From an uncultured Prevotellaceae bacterium (GTDB lineage: Bacteria > Bacteroidota > Bacteroidia > Bacteroidales > Muribaculaceae), in assembly GCA_905207705.1 (NCBI GenBank), contig CAJLMA010000004.1, forward strand, positions 124,001 to 188,000: a stretch of 64,000 nt of DNA. The letters run 5' to 3'. Positions 9,141 through 17,884 of the stretch are shown piece by piece. The notes under the pieces were generated by a model. It was not told where the DNA came from. It was given only the letters and a program-made list of their open reading frames with translations, and searched no databases. A program made the translations under genes and the position numbers. Positions within the stretch are counted from its first letter, which is position 1. Each line of letters starts with the position of its first letter.

Positions 9141-10139
9141 ATGGTAAATTACAAGGATCTTGGCTTGGTGAACACTCGTGAAATGTTTGCCAAGGCCATC
9201 AAAGGCGGTTATGCCATACCGGCTTTCAACTTCAATAACATGGAGCAGTTGCAGGCAATCATCAAGGCTGCAGCCGACACAAAATCTCCTGTAATTCTTC
9301 AAGTATCGAAGGGTGCTCGTAACTATGCCAACGCTACGTTGTTGCGTTACATGGCAGAAGGTGCCGTTGAATATGCAAAGGAATTGGGTTGGGAAAAACC
9401 TCAAATCGTTCTGCACCTTGACCATGGTGATAGCTTTGAACTTTGCAAGTCTTGCGTTGACAGCGGTTTCTCTTCTGTAATGATTGATGGATCTCATCTT
9501 CCTTATGAAGAAAATGTAGCTCTCACTAAGAAAGTTGTTGAATATGCACATCAATATGATGTAACTGTAGAAGGTGAGCTTGGTGTGCTTGCAGGTGTTG
9601 AGGATGAAGTTTGTGCAGAACATCACACTTACACCAACCCTGAAGAAGTAATTGACTTTGCTACTCGTACAGGTTGCGACAGCTTGGCAATCTCAATCGG
9701 TACTTCTCACGGTGCATACAAGTTTAAACCGGAACAATGCACTCGCAATGCCGAAGGCCGTCTTGTTCCGCCTCCATTGGCATTTGACGTGCTTGATGCA
9801 GTTATGGAAAAACTTCCTGGATTCCCAATCGTTCTTCACGGATCATCTTCAGTTCCTCAAGAATATGTTGACATCATCAACGAAAACGGTGGCAAGTTGC
9901 CTGACGCAATCGGTATTCCTGAAGAAGAACTTCGCAAGGCCGCAAAGAGCGCAGTTTGCAAGATAAACATCGACTCTGACAGCCGCTTGGCCATGACAGC
10001 TGCAGTTCGCAAGGTATTCAACGACAAGCCTGCTGAATTCGACCCGCGTAAGTATCTCGGACCGGCTCGCGACGAAATGGAAAAGCTTTACAAGCACAAA
10101 ATCATCAACGTGCTTGGCAGCGAAGGCAAAGCTCTTTAA
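9141..10139 (+). CDS. fba: Class II fructose-1,6-bisphosphate aldolase
   Basis: This zinc enzyme of glycolysis and gluconeogenesis splits fructose 1,6-bisphosphate into dihydroxyacetone phosphate and glyceraldehyde 3-phosphate. I chose the ATG at 9141, giving MVNYKDLGLVNTREMF, the usual Bacteroidetes N-terminus. An upstream in-frame ATG at 9069 would add 24 unconserved residues. The 332-residue protein has the zinc/catalytic segment HLDHGDS (about residues 92-98), the metal ligands in VEGELG, and the phosphate-binding LHGSSSVP. Codon use (many GCT, GTT, CTT) is that of a highly expressed gene. A terminator follows. Confidence 0.95.
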   Translation: MVNYKDLGLVNTREMFAKAIKGGYAIPAFNFNNMEQLQAIIKAAADTKSPVILQVSKGARNYANATLLRYMAEGAVEYAKELGWEKPQIVLHLDHGDSFELCKSCVDSGFSSVMIDGSHLPYEENVALTKKVVEYAHQYDVTVEGELGVLAGVEDEVCAEHHTYTNPEEVIDFATRTGCDSLAISIGTSHGAYKFKPEQCTRNAEGRLVPPPLAFDVLDAVMEKLPGFPIVLHGSSSVPQEYVDIINENGGKLPDAIGIPEEELRKAAKSAVCKINIDSDSRLAMTAAVRKVFNDKPAEFDPRKYLGPARDEMEKLYKHKIINVLGSEGKAL

Positions 10140-10205
10140 TGAGAATATGAATAACTCTCAATGCCGCATGTCGCCGATGTGACGCCTGGCATTGATTGAA
10201 ATAGC

Positions 10206-10253
10206 AAAATTGCGCTCGGGTAACGGATACACGCCCCGTGGCGCAATTTTTTT
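10206..10253 (+). terminator. Terminator of fba
   Basis: The 10-bp stem AAAATTGCGC (10206-10215) pairs with 10241-10250 and is followed by TTT. The loop contains a further CGGG/CCCG pairing. A weaker hairpin CAATGCC/GGCATTG lies just before it, near 10159-10194. Confidence 0.85.
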
Positions 10254-10288
10254 GTAAGGATTATGAAAGGACTGAAATTTTCTTTGAG

Positions 10289-10603
10289 ATGATAATTTAC
10301 AATACAACTTATCATGCCGGAATCAATGTCGAGAAGCAATTTATCGAATGGTTGAAGACTGAATATATTCCAAAAGCCGTAGCAGGCGGAGAATTGTCTT
10401 TGCCGCAGCTGACCTGCATAATGTCGGACAATAGGGAGACTGAAGGTAAAAGTTTCGCCCTGCAATTTCATGCACCTTCGGTTGACGTATTGGAAATATG
10501 GTATCGCAGGACCGGGGCCGCATTGCTTGCCGAGATGCGCAAAATCTTTAATGAAGAGGTTGTGGGATTTTCTACTTTAATGGAGAAACTTGAGCTGGAA
10601 TGA
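10289..10603 (+). CDS. DUF4286 family protein
   Basis: The 104-residue protein starts MIIYNTTYHAG at 10289. A longer frame from 10238 would begin inside the fba terminator, so I reject it. DUF4286 proteins are small alpha-beta proteins common in Bacteroidetes, with no established function. Here the segments YNTTYH, FIEWLKTEYIP and FALQFHAPS are the recognisable family features. The gene ends 3 bases before ruvC, so the two are almost certainly co-transcribed, an arrangement I recall from other Bacteroidetes. It has no membrane or signal sequence. Confidence 0.8.
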   Translation: MIIYNTTYHAGINVEKQFIEWLKTEYIPKAVAGGELSLPQLTCIMSDNRETEGKSFALQFHAPSVDVLEIWYRRTGAALLAEMRKIFNEEVVGFSTLMEKLELE

Positions 10604-10606
10604 AAT

Positions 10607-11203
10607 ATGGCGACAGAGGTTGTACATGATTTTGAAAGAGTAATAATAGGAATCGACCCGGGAACCAATGTCATGGGATATGGGATTCTCGGCGTTAACG
10701 GGAAGAAGCCGTCGATGATTGCGCTCGGTGTTATAAAGCTGAGCAAGTTTGACGACCATTACATGCGCCTGCATCGTATTTTTGAACGTGTGCTCGGCCT
10801 TGTGGAGCAATATCTGCCCGACGAAATGGCGATAGAAGCTCCGTTCTATGGCAAGAATGTGCAATCGATGTTGAAACTTGGGCGAGCACAAGGCGTGGCT
10901 ATGGCAGCCGCATTGCATCGCGACATTCCCATAACCGAATATGCTCCTTTGAAAATAAAAATGGCAATAACAGGCAACGGTAGTGCATCCAAGGAGCAGG
11001 TGGCCGAGATGTTGAGGCGCATACTCGATATCCCACACGACAAGATGCCCGATTTGCTTGATGCTACCGATGCTCTTGCCGCCGCGCTGTGCCATTATTA
11101 CGAATCGGCAAGACCCCAAGGCGTCACTTCGTCGTGCAAGTCGTGGAAAGAGTTCATATCAATGCACCCCGACAGGCTCAAGTCGCGTGGTGGCAGTAAA
11201 TAA
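10607..11203 (+). CDS. ruvC: Crossover junction endodeoxyribonuclease RuvC
   Basis: RuvC resolves Holliday junctions made during recombination, working with RuvAB. The 198-residue protein has the RNase-H-like fold with the first acidic residue in GIDPGTNVMGYG (Asp17), the second in MAIEAPF, and the last pair in LLDATDALAAALCH. It starts about 10 residues longer than E. coli RuvC at the N-terminus and has a short C-terminal extension. It follows the DUF4286 gene by 3 bases. A hairpin between it and the convergent AsmA-like gene ends transcription. Confidence 0.95.
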   Translation: MATEVVHDFERVIIGIDPGTNVMGYGILGVNGKKPSMIALGVIKLSKFDDHYMRLHRIFERVLGLVEQYLPDEMAIEAPFYGKNVQSMLKLGRAQGVAMAAALHRDIPITEYAPLKIKMAITGNGSASKEQVAEMLRRILDIPHDKMPDLLDATDALAAALCHYYESARPQGVTSSCKSWKEFISMHPDRLKSRGGSK

Positions 11204-11228
11204 AAGAGAAAGTGGATAAATGAAATGA

Positions 11229-11261
11229 CAGAGGCTCGCAACAACACACTGCGAGCCTCTG
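11229..11261. terminator. Hairpin between convergent ruvC and AsmA-like gene
   Basis: A 12-bp perfect stem CAGAGGCTCGCA (11229-11240) pairs with 11250-11261 around a 9-base loop. There is no long T tract, but the placement between convergent stop codons supports a terminator. Confidence 0.65.
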
Positions 11262-11284
11262 CCGTAATATATGAAAGACTAAAG

Positions 11285-14200
11285 TTATGCTGTTCGTTTT
11301 TTGCCCTCCGGGTCGGGCAACACGGCTTGTTCGGGCTTTATGCCTGTGATTTGGGATGTGTCATCATTATTGCCGTTGTTGTCCATGTCAATGTCATCAG
11401 TGGCAGGAGCCGGACTTGCCGTCTGTGGCTTTTCAATCATTCCTTCTTGAATCAATCTCAAGCTGTCGGCACTTGATAATGAATCATTCTCATCTTCGGT
11501 CATTTCTTTCCGAATGTCCGGGCGGCGTGTCACTCTTAACTCCGATTTCAATGCAGCCCTTGCTCCACGGCGGAATGCGGCATTAATTTGCTCGCGCAAG
11601 TTGATGCGTGTGGTGTCTACGATTTGTACCAATTCACCAGCCATTCCATCTTTGTATTTTGCTCCTCCAAAGCGGAAGTGCATGTCATCGGGATTGCCGT
11701 ATATGTTGATTCCGAATTTAAACGGAATGGGTGAGTCGAGTACCGAAATATGGTATTTGAAATTAAGATTCAAGTCGTTATAACCCAGAACACCTAATTT
11801 ATAACGGTCTAAGTTGAACATGAACGGGAACAATTGCATCTGTGAGTTTTCAACAAGGAGTTCAACTGTCATGCTGTCAATCATGTTCTTTTCCTTGTTT
11901 TTGAACCTAAGCATCTTTGCAATCTGCCTGAATGTTTCAGAATCCATGAATACAAGGCTGTCGCCATGCAATTTTATGGCGGCTTTGAGCGAAGGAATAA
12001 TGAGGTTCATAGTGGAGTCGACATTTGAGGTGGTCGCTATGTCGGCATCTATTATTCCGTCGACCGATTCGAGCAGCGGCATAATCGAGTCTATGGCAGG
12101 AATCATTCCCAACAGCTGCCCGACATGTATTTTTTTCAATCCGAGGTCAAACCCGAATTTGATATTGCGCCTGTCGGTCGAGGCATACATGGCATTGAAC
12201 CGTGCCGAGCCCAAATCGGAGAGTGCTCTCAGCTCGTTCAAGTTTATTACTCCGTCATGTATGAGCAGGTTGCCGTTGAATTGCTTCAAGTTCATGTCGG
12301 CAAATGTGATATTGTTGCTGCGCAAAGCTACTTTGGCTTCGATGTTGCGAGGAACTACGAATGCGGCCATTGTCGAATCGGTGGATGAAGTTTCTGCCGA
12401 AACCTGTTGTTCCATCGATTCCACCGATAGGTATTCCTCATCAGTGTCGAGAGTGTTTAGGCCGACGGCATTGTTGGAATATGTCATTCCGTCGGCGGCA
12501 GCTTTCACGAGTTGATTGACATTGATTGTGTCGGCTTTCAATATCATTGAAATGTCGAGAGGCCGACGTGTGCGGCCCATGAGGTTGGAACGAATGTTTT
12601 TCAATTTTCCTTTCAAGTTGAAATTGCTCGACCCCACGTTATAATTGAAATTGTGCACTGTGATGCTGTCCATGTTGAAAGCAACGTCAACATCGGTGAT
12701 TTTGTTCCTTAAAGGGAAGAATGGGGTGTACATTGCGCCTGTTTCGCTCTTTATGAAACCTGTCAGTTGCCATCTTGACAGCAATTTTCTAAAGCCGCTG
12801 TCGTCAACTGCCACGTTCATAACTTCCTCTTCGCTCGGCTGCATGTTTTGCCTGTTGCGTGAGCGTGCATAGTTGCGCAATGCTTCGCGGCGGCGAGTCT
12901 GCATCTCTCTTATATAAGCGAGCAGAGTGTCGTTGCTCCATTCAGGATGTTGTGCACGCAATGTATCGATGAGTTGCTTGGTGCGACCTACGCGGCGCCA
13001 GTTGACCCTCCTGTTGGCAAATAGGTCGATGCGTCCTTTGTTGAGGTAGATAAACGACGAGTTGTCGCGATAGAATATGGTGTCAATTCCAAATCCGAGA
13101 TGATACAGCGGCATGCGCTTGGTGTTGCGGTATCGCATCACATTGCCCGAGCATGTAATGCCACGGGTGGAGATGAATGTGCCGTTGTCTTGTCGCATTC
13201 GTGCCATTTCTGATGTGAATCTGATTCCCATAGGAATCACCTGTGTGGTGTCTTGCAGAGCTTGCGATGCACCGACAGCTCCGGCGCCTATGGTTGTGTT
13301 TCTCATAAAAATGTCAAGTCCGGGAATTGAGGCATCGAGAGTGTCGACTCGTGCTGTGACTTTAAGCAAGTCGTCGACGGTGGACGAGTCGCGACGCGTG
13401 AACGACTGCTTGTTGCCAAACGTCAAGTCGGCTCGGTTGGCATAAATGCTCATCGTGTCGAGCACGTTATTATATTGTATGTTGCTCAATCCCACGCTGC
13501 CATGAATCTTCATCTTGTGGAAATTGTTCTTGTTCAAGTCGCTCAAGTGCATGTCGACCGAGGCGTTTGCCGAAGCCTCGCCAGCTATCGAGAAGTTGAG
13601 CGGTATGTCGGCAAGTTTGGTTAGCGTGCCTATGTCGGTGTATCCGCTCACATTTGCCGATACATGAGGGTCGGCAAAAAGATTGGACGCTTCTCCCGAC
13701 AGTTGCAGTTTTATTGCTTTGCCGTTCAATATCAATGTGTCGAGAGATACCGTGCTTGCATTGGGATTCTTGGTGAAAAGTTGCATTCGGGCATTCAGCG
13801 CGATGCGATCGATGCCTCTTGCGGCTCCTGTCCTGCGCCAATAAGAGTCGGGTATAACGATTTGTGCCGATAATGAAGGGAGTTTCTTGCTGAGGAGCAT
13901 GTATGGCTCGTCAAGGTTCATGTTGACAGTAACCATTATATTGCTCGATATGTTGCGGAACATCTTACGATAGGATGCCGGCAATTGCGGAATTACGGAT
14001 GCAAATTTTACCGGTCCTACTGCCAAGTCAAATCGTTGCAGCCTTGGTGCTCTTTGAGCCAGTAGCGTGAGGTTTCCTTCTATCGGGATGTCGATGATTG
14101 TGGCCTTGAAATCTGAGATGCTGATGTTTGACATCGCTTTAGGATTCCATCTTATTGCGGTGCTTACGTCAAATGGCAAGCTGTTGGCAAGTATTTCATC

Positions 14201-14998
14201 ATTGATTTTATAGTCGATGTCTCCGTTCAGTTCGAGCCTGTAAGAATTGGCTTTGTCGTTTGCAATTCTGAATTTGGATATGTCGATTCGGGCAAGCGAT
14301 GTAGTATCGCCGTCGGTTGCATAAAATATATTTCCAGCGATGTCGAGTTGTCGCAAGTCTTTGCCATTGTCGTGAAATGAGGCTTGGGTCAACGTCACTT
14401 TGGCAAAAGAAGAGTCGGCGGCATTGCAATAGGATAAAGAGGTAGTGCCTCCGAGAATTATTTGCTTGCACAGGATGTCGGGCAACTTGAATGTTGTTGT
14501 GTCGGTTTCTGACTGTTCTGCTTCTTTTTCTCCGGATGCAGGCACGATTGCATAGTTGGAAGCCGTGGGCGTGGCGTCTACAAGATTTACCCAAAGATCG
14601 TCGACCGACAGGTCTTCAACAGTTATTTTGCCTATCATGGCGTTCAACAGGTTTACGCCAAGGTGCAGTTTTGAGAATGATGCAAGAGATGAAGCATTTG
14701 TCGGTATACGGGTTTTGTCGAGTCCTTCAACCGAGTCGAGGCTGTTGGATGCTATCGCAAGGCTATCGATGTCGATATGTATTACCGGGAATGTGGAGTA
14801 GGCAGTCAATTCTATCCGGCCTATCTTCACTTCGGCGTCAAGATAGTCGTTGGCTGCATTTTCGGCTATCTTGGTGAGGTTCTCAGGAGAGATGAGCCAA
14901 ACTACTGCCCATAACGCGAGTCCTGCGATGACGACAATGGAACCTACGACCCACGCAAGTACTTTTAATGTTTTTGTTATGACGCGTTTTGTTTTCAT
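11285..14998 (-). CDS. AsmA-family envelope protein, 1237 residues
   Basis: It is a long protein with one N-terminal membrane anchor (about residues 12-34, VLAWVVGSIVVIAGLALWAV). The typical AsmA opening follows (ISPENLTKIAENAANDYL, then VKIGRIELTAYSTFP). The rest is repetitive beta-rich sequence ending in a charged low-complexity tail. AsmA-like proteins are periplasmic, groove-forming relatives of VPS13/TamB thought to move phospholipids between membranes. The C-terminal AsmA-type block (FNANYA-like, LGSARFNAMYASTDRRNIKFGFDL) is near residues 930-960. It is the second gene after the DUF5715 lipoprotein on the same strand, 70 bases apart, so co-transcription is likely. The lipid-transfer role is family knowledge, not shown here. 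Confidence 0.85.
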   Translation of the reverse strand: MKTKRVITKTLKVLAWVVGSIVVIAGLALWAVVWLISPENLTKIAENAANDYLDAEVKIGRIELTAYSTFPVIHIDIDSLAIASNSLDSVEGLDKTRIPTNASSLASFSKLHLGVNLLNAMIGKITVEDLSVDDLWVNLVDATPTASNYAIVPASGEKEAEQSETDTTTFKLPDILCKQIILGGTTSLSYCNAADSSFAKVTLTQASFHDNGKDLRQLDIAGNIFYATDGDTTSLARIDISKFRIANDKANSYRLELNGDIDYKINDEILANSLPFDVSTAIRWNPKAMSNISISDFKATIIDIPIEGNLTLLAQRAPRLQRFDLAVGPVKFASVIPQLPASYRKMFRNISSNIMVTVNMNLDEPYMLLSKKLPSLSAQIVIPDSYWRRTGAARGIDRIALNARMQLFTKNPNASTVSLDTLILNGKAIKLQLSGEASNLFADPHVSANVSGYTDIGTLTKLADIPLNFSIAGEASANASVDMHLSDLNKNNFHKMKIHGSVGLSNIQYNNVLDTMSIYANRADLTFGNKQSFTRRDSSTVDDLLKVTARVDTLDASIPGLDIFMRNTTIGAGAVGASQALQDTTQVIPMGIRFTSEMARMRQDNGTFISTRGITCSGNVMRYRNTKRMPLYHLGFGIDTIFYRDNSSFIYLNKGRIDLFANRRVNWRRVGRTKQLIDTLRAQHPEWSNDTLLAYIREMQTRRREALRNYARSRNRQNMQPSEEEVMNVAVDDSGFRKLLSRWQLTGFIKSETGAMYTPFFPLRNKITDVDVAFNMDSITVHNFNYNVGSSNFNLKGKLKNIRSNLMGRTRRPLDISMILKADTINVNQLVKAAADGMTYSNNAVGLNTLDTDEEYLSVESMEQQVSAETSSTDSTMAAFVVPRNIEAKVALRSNNITFADMNLKQFNGNLLIHDGVINLNELRALSDLGSARFNAMYASTDRRNIKFGFDLGLKKIHVGQLLGMIPAIDSIMPLLESVDGIIDADIATTSNVDSTMNLIIPSLKAAIKLHGDSLVFMDSETFRQIAKMLRFKNKEKNMIDSMTVELLVENSQMQLFPFMFNLDRYKLGVLGYNDLNLNFKYHISVLDSPIPFKFGINIYGNPDDMHFRFGGAKYKDGMAGELVQIVDTTRINLREQINAAFRRGARAALKSELRVTRRPDIRKEMTEDENDSLSSADSLRLIQEGMIEKPQTASPAPATDDIDMDNNGNNDDTSQITGIKPEQAVLPDPEGKKRTA

Positions 14999-15068
14999 GA
15001 TTGTGTGTTTTTATATAGAAAACATTATATTCGATGATAGATGATGGTCAAGGCAGTCATGGAAAGTT

Positions 15069-15779
15069 TCACATGGCGGTGACATGGAAGCAGCCTTGTT
15101 TTATTTCATATTTCACAAGACAGCGGCCTTTGTCGCGCATATCCTTCAATATTTCGGCAAGGATGCCGCGCAGGTCTTGCGTGGCAATGACTCGTGTGGA
15201 GTCGCAAGGGATGAATTTTATGTAACTGATGTCGAATGTTGTACCGTAGCGATGTGCCGATTCGACTGTGGCGTTGATGTTGTTCTTTCGCAGCTTGGCT
15301 ACCGAATGGTCGGTGCGTGTGACGCTGGTCACTCGTATTTTGTATTTAGAACCGCCACGGGCTTCTATCGTGTCGCTGAAAGAACGGCCTATGTCGTGCA
15401 ACAGCCGTGCGGCTTGGGGAACAAGGTAGGGCAGTGAATGTGTCAGCTTTTCGATAAAGAAGTCGTTGCAAGTGTAGATGCGCAGCAGCGGGGTCTTCTG
15501 GTTGTAGGCATCTTTGAGTGAAGCTATCGGTTTTATTCCGATTTTGCGGGCCACAGCGAGGTGTGCATCGTTCTTGTCGTTGAAGGTGCGGCTGTAACTG
15601 CCTATCGGGCGCACTTTAATCCTTATCGTCTTGGCCGGCAGTTCGGCAGCTTCATTTACGGACGGTAATGCCGCTGTTTCGATGCCGTTGTCGGAGTTGT
15701 CCTTGTTGTCCGAACCACCGCAGCACATGAGTATGACGGCGATTATTGCTATCGATAATAAAATTGTGAATCGTTTCAT
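15069..15779 (-). CDS. DUF5715-like lipoprotein with an M15/LAS-type zinc motif
   Basis: The 236-residue protein begins with a hydrophobic signal ending in a lipobox-like VILMCCGG, so it is probably a lipoprotein anchored from Cys19 or Cys20. The conserved part begins near residue 60 (GSYSRTFNDKNDAHLAVARKIG), as in the DUF5715 family. The segment SAHRYGTTFD (174-183) fits SxHxxGxxxD, the zinc-binding pattern of D-Ala-D-Ala peptidases of the M15/LAS group. A periplasmic peptidoglycan peptidase role is therefore plausible but inferred. It is followed by the AsmA-like gene and has a TAnnTTTGC promoter 85 bases upstream. Confidence 0.75.
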   Translation of the reverse strand: MKRFTILLSIAIIAVILMCCGGSDNKDNSDNGIETAALPSVNEAAELPAKTIRIKVRPIGSYSRTFNDKNDAHLAVARKIGIKPIASLKDAYNQKTPLLRIYTCNDFFIEKLTHSLPYLVPQAARLLHDIGRSFSDTIEARGGSKYKIRVTSVTRTDHSVAKLRKNNINATVESAHRYGTTFDISYIKFIPCDSTRVIATQDLRGILAEILKDMRDKGRCLVKYEIKQGCFHVTAM

Positions 15780-15863
15780 AAGTGTAATAAAAATAATTGC
15801 TGGAGATGTGATAGTGCATTCAGCGTTTCCTTCGCCTTCCTGTTTTATTAAAGGAGGCTTATT

Positions 15864-15872
15864 GCAAAGGTA
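15864..15872 (-). promoter_or_regulatory. -7 promoter element for the DUF5715 / AsmA-like operon
   Basis: The - strand reads TACCTTTGC, a full match to TAnnTTTGY. Confidence 0.55.
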
Positions 15873-15926
15873 GCAATATAGAAGTTCAATTCAAAGGTAA
15901 AAAATATTTATAGATGTTGCAGAAAT

Positions 15927-15963
15927 AAGCAAAAACCGCACCAAGTCGATTCGAGGTGCGGTT
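15927..15963 (-). terminator. Terminator of the SIMPL-domain gene
   Basis: The 9-bp stem AACCGCACC/GGTGCGGTT (15934-15942 with 15955-15963) is followed on the - strand by TTT and a T-rich stretch, 34 bases after the stop codon of the upstream gene. Confidence 0.8.
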
Positions 15964-15996
15964 GTGATAAAATATGGGTTACGTGCAGGACGATGG

Positions 15997-16701
15997 CTAA
16001 TCGTCGAGCGAGTAGGTTATTGTCGATACGACCCTGATGTTCTTTATGTGCGGCGAATTGTTGTCGCGGCTTGTAATTGTGAATTGGCCTTGCGAAGCCG
16101 TGATGATTTTGTCGAGCTTGCTGTTGCTGTTTTCAGCAAATTGCTCGGCCGTTGCTTGTGCGTTGGCAATGGCTTCTTTCATCATTTCTTGCTTTATATC
16201 GTTGAAATTGGTGTATTCATAGGTTATGGGATTTTCATAACCACCATCCACAATTGCTATGCCTTCTTTCAATAACTCGCCTTGACGGGCTATAATCTGA
16301 CGTATTTTAGCCACGTCTCTCGAAGAGACGGTGATTACTGATGTTATGTTGTATCGTTCGTCCGATTTGTCGGTCGTATATCGGTTGGCATCTTTGTCAT
16401 ATACGACAGGTGGATTAATAGTGATGTCGTTTTCTGCCACTCCGTTGCTTTTCAAGAAATCGGTTATCTTGGCGTTTGTGTTGTTTATCTTGTTGTACAG
16501 TTGAGGCAAGTCGTTGCCCATCTCGATTGAAACGATAGGCCACGTCACGAGGTCGGCGGCAACTTCACGCTCTGCGAGTCCTTTTACTGTGACACGGCGG
16601 TCCTTGTTGGTGAAATTGTCTATCCCGGCTTTAAGGCTGAAGCCGAGGATAACGATTGCCACGGCAATCAACAATGCTTCGGGAATCCTATTTATTTTCA
16701 T
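15997..16701 (-). CDS. SIMPL (DUF541) domain periplasmic protein
   Basis: The 234-residue protein has an N-terminal hydrophobic anchor or signal (residues 9-25). It continues with RRVTVKGLAEREVAADLVTWPI, the usual opening of the SIMPL/DUF541 domain, which fills the rest of the chain. The SIMPL fold is found in envelope proteins linked to oxidative-stress defence (YggE in E. coli), with unknown biochemistry. The C-terminal block RVVSTITYSLDD is typical. It is a monocistronic unit with promoter at 16769-16777 and terminator. The exact role is unknown. Confidence 0.85.
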   Translation of the reverse strand: MKINRIPEALLIAVAIVILGFSLKAGIDNFTNKDRRVTVKGLAEREVAADLVTWPIVSIEMGNDLPQLYNKINNTNAKITDFLKSNGVAENDITINPPVVYDKDANRYTTDKSDERYNITSVITVSSRDVAKIRQIIARQGELLKEGIAIVDGGYENPITYEYTNFNDIKQEMMKEAIANAQATAEQFAENSNSKLDKIITASQGQFTITSRDNNSPHIKNIRVVSTITYSLDD

Positions 16702-16768
16702 GATGGATTGTTGTTTAAAATTTATATATGTTTAGATGCAGTATTTATGACTTGGTTTAAACAACAAG

Positions 16769-16777
16769 ACAAATTTA
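16769..16777 (-). promoter_or_regulatory. -7 promoter element for the SIMPL gene
   Basis: The - strand reads TAAATTTGT, a full match to TAnnTTTGY. Confidence 0.55.
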
Positions 16778-16843
16778 TGTTTTTTTGACATACTCAGTGC
16801 TTTTTGATACAGCGGGCTGTAGTGTCGATAGGCGGAATGATGT

Positions 16844-16852
16844 TATATTTGC
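16844..16852 (+). promoter_or_regulatory. -7 promoter element for the nuclease-like gene
   Basis: TATATTTGC is a full match to TAnnTTTGY, 26 bases before the ATG at 16879. Confidence 0.65.
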
Positions 16853-16878
16853 ATATAATGCGAAACAGTACATGTTAA

Positions 16879-17766
16879 ATGGCCAAGGAAAAGACATACC
16901 GTTATGACGATGCGTTCAAGGCAAAGGCAAGGGCGCACCAATTTGCCTTCAGAGAGGAGGTTCTTAATGACTATTACGATGAAAAGAATCCGCAAGTGAT
17001 GCTCAGTCCCGAAGCCGCGAGTCGAGGATTGATATTCTGTGACGTATATAGGGAGTCGATCAGGCTGAAAGTTGGAGGATTTGGAGCATCGGGCATGTTT
17101 TCAGACATGTTGCGCAGTGAACACATTCCTTACAATGTATTCGTTCCTATGGAAGAGGACTTGGACCATGCGAGATTATTGTTCAACGAAATTATAGGGG
17201 GCGGCATCTATCGTATCTGCGGTATTCGTATAGAATTTGCCGGATATGCCGACAAGTCGTGCTATTTGAACGACCGCACGGCATTTGACGCTTATGTGGA
17301 ATATGAGGATGGAAATGAGCAGAAAGGCGCAATAGGCATAGAGGTTAAATATACGGAAGCCGGATATCCGATAGGCGTGAAAGAAAAGGCCGCTATAGAG
17401 AATCCTGACGGGGTATATAGTAAAGTTACATCGGCGTCGGGCTATTATCCTGACGATTTCGATATAAAAATGTTTGTCAAGGCCAATCATTTGCGTCAAA
17501 TATGGCGCAATCACATATTGGGCTATTCAATGGTCGGCAGGGGCGATTTGTACCATTTCCATCACATACATCTTTATCCTCAAGGGAATATACATTTTCA
17601 TCAATATGCGATACCCGAGTATAAACGGTTGTTGACCCACAAGGGCCTGGATAGTTTCATCGATTTGACTTACGAGCGGTTGCTTGAAATGATAAGGAGG
17701 TATTTTACTTCCGAAAAGCAAAGGAATTGGGTGGAATATTTATATCAACGTTATCTCGACATGTGA
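16879..17766 (+). CDS. PD-(D/E)XK nuclease-like protein, PGN_0703 type
   Basis: The 295-residue soluble protein contains the core of the PD-(D/E)XK fold. It has an acidic residue in FDAYVEY (Asp137) and then GIEVKYTE with the E-x-K pair Glu155 and Lys157. It resembles the group annotated as PGN_0703 family putative restriction endonucleases in Bacteroidetes. A C-terminal region rich in His and aromatic residues (YHFHHIHLYPQGNIHFHQY) follows. There is no methyltransferase or specificity gene next to it, so a classical restriction-modification system is not supported. It could be a repair or defence nuclease. Its own promoter lies 26 bases upstream. Function is inferred from motif only. Confidence 0.7.
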   Translation: MAKEKTYRYDDAFKAKARAHQFAFREEVLNDYYDEKNPQVMLSPEAASRGLIFCDVYRESIRLKVGGFGASGMFSDMLRSEHIPYNVFVPMEEDLDHARLLFNEIIGGGIYRICGIRIEFAGYADKSCYLNDRTAFDAYVEYEDGNEQKGAIGIEVKYTEAGYPIGVKEKAAIENPDGVYSKVTSASGYYPDDFDIKMFVKANHLRQIWRNHILGYSMVGRGDLYHFHHIHLYPQGNIHFHQYAIPEYKRLLTHKGLDSFIDLTYERLLEMIRRYFTSEKQRNWVEYLYQRYLDM

Positions 17767-17850
17767 TCAAAAGCCCGGTTATGTTTTAAAATGGACTGTA
17801 CACCAATGACATTTGAGCTTGACAATAACCATAAGGTAATTTTTTCGTTT

Positions 17851-17859
17851 TATATTTGC
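17851..17859 (+). promoter_or_regulatory. -7 promoter element for the flavodoxin-fold gene
   Basis: TATATTTGC is a full match to TAnnTTTGY, 25 bases before the start at 17885. Confidence 0.65.
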
Positions 17860-17884
17860 GGCGTGAATCAAGTTTTGGAAAATT

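Noticed and set aside
1844..10139. rpiB and fba as substrate suppliers for PdxS in one system
   Set aside because: They do supply the right sugar phosphates, but both are ordinary host genes 18 kb or more away with their own promoters.
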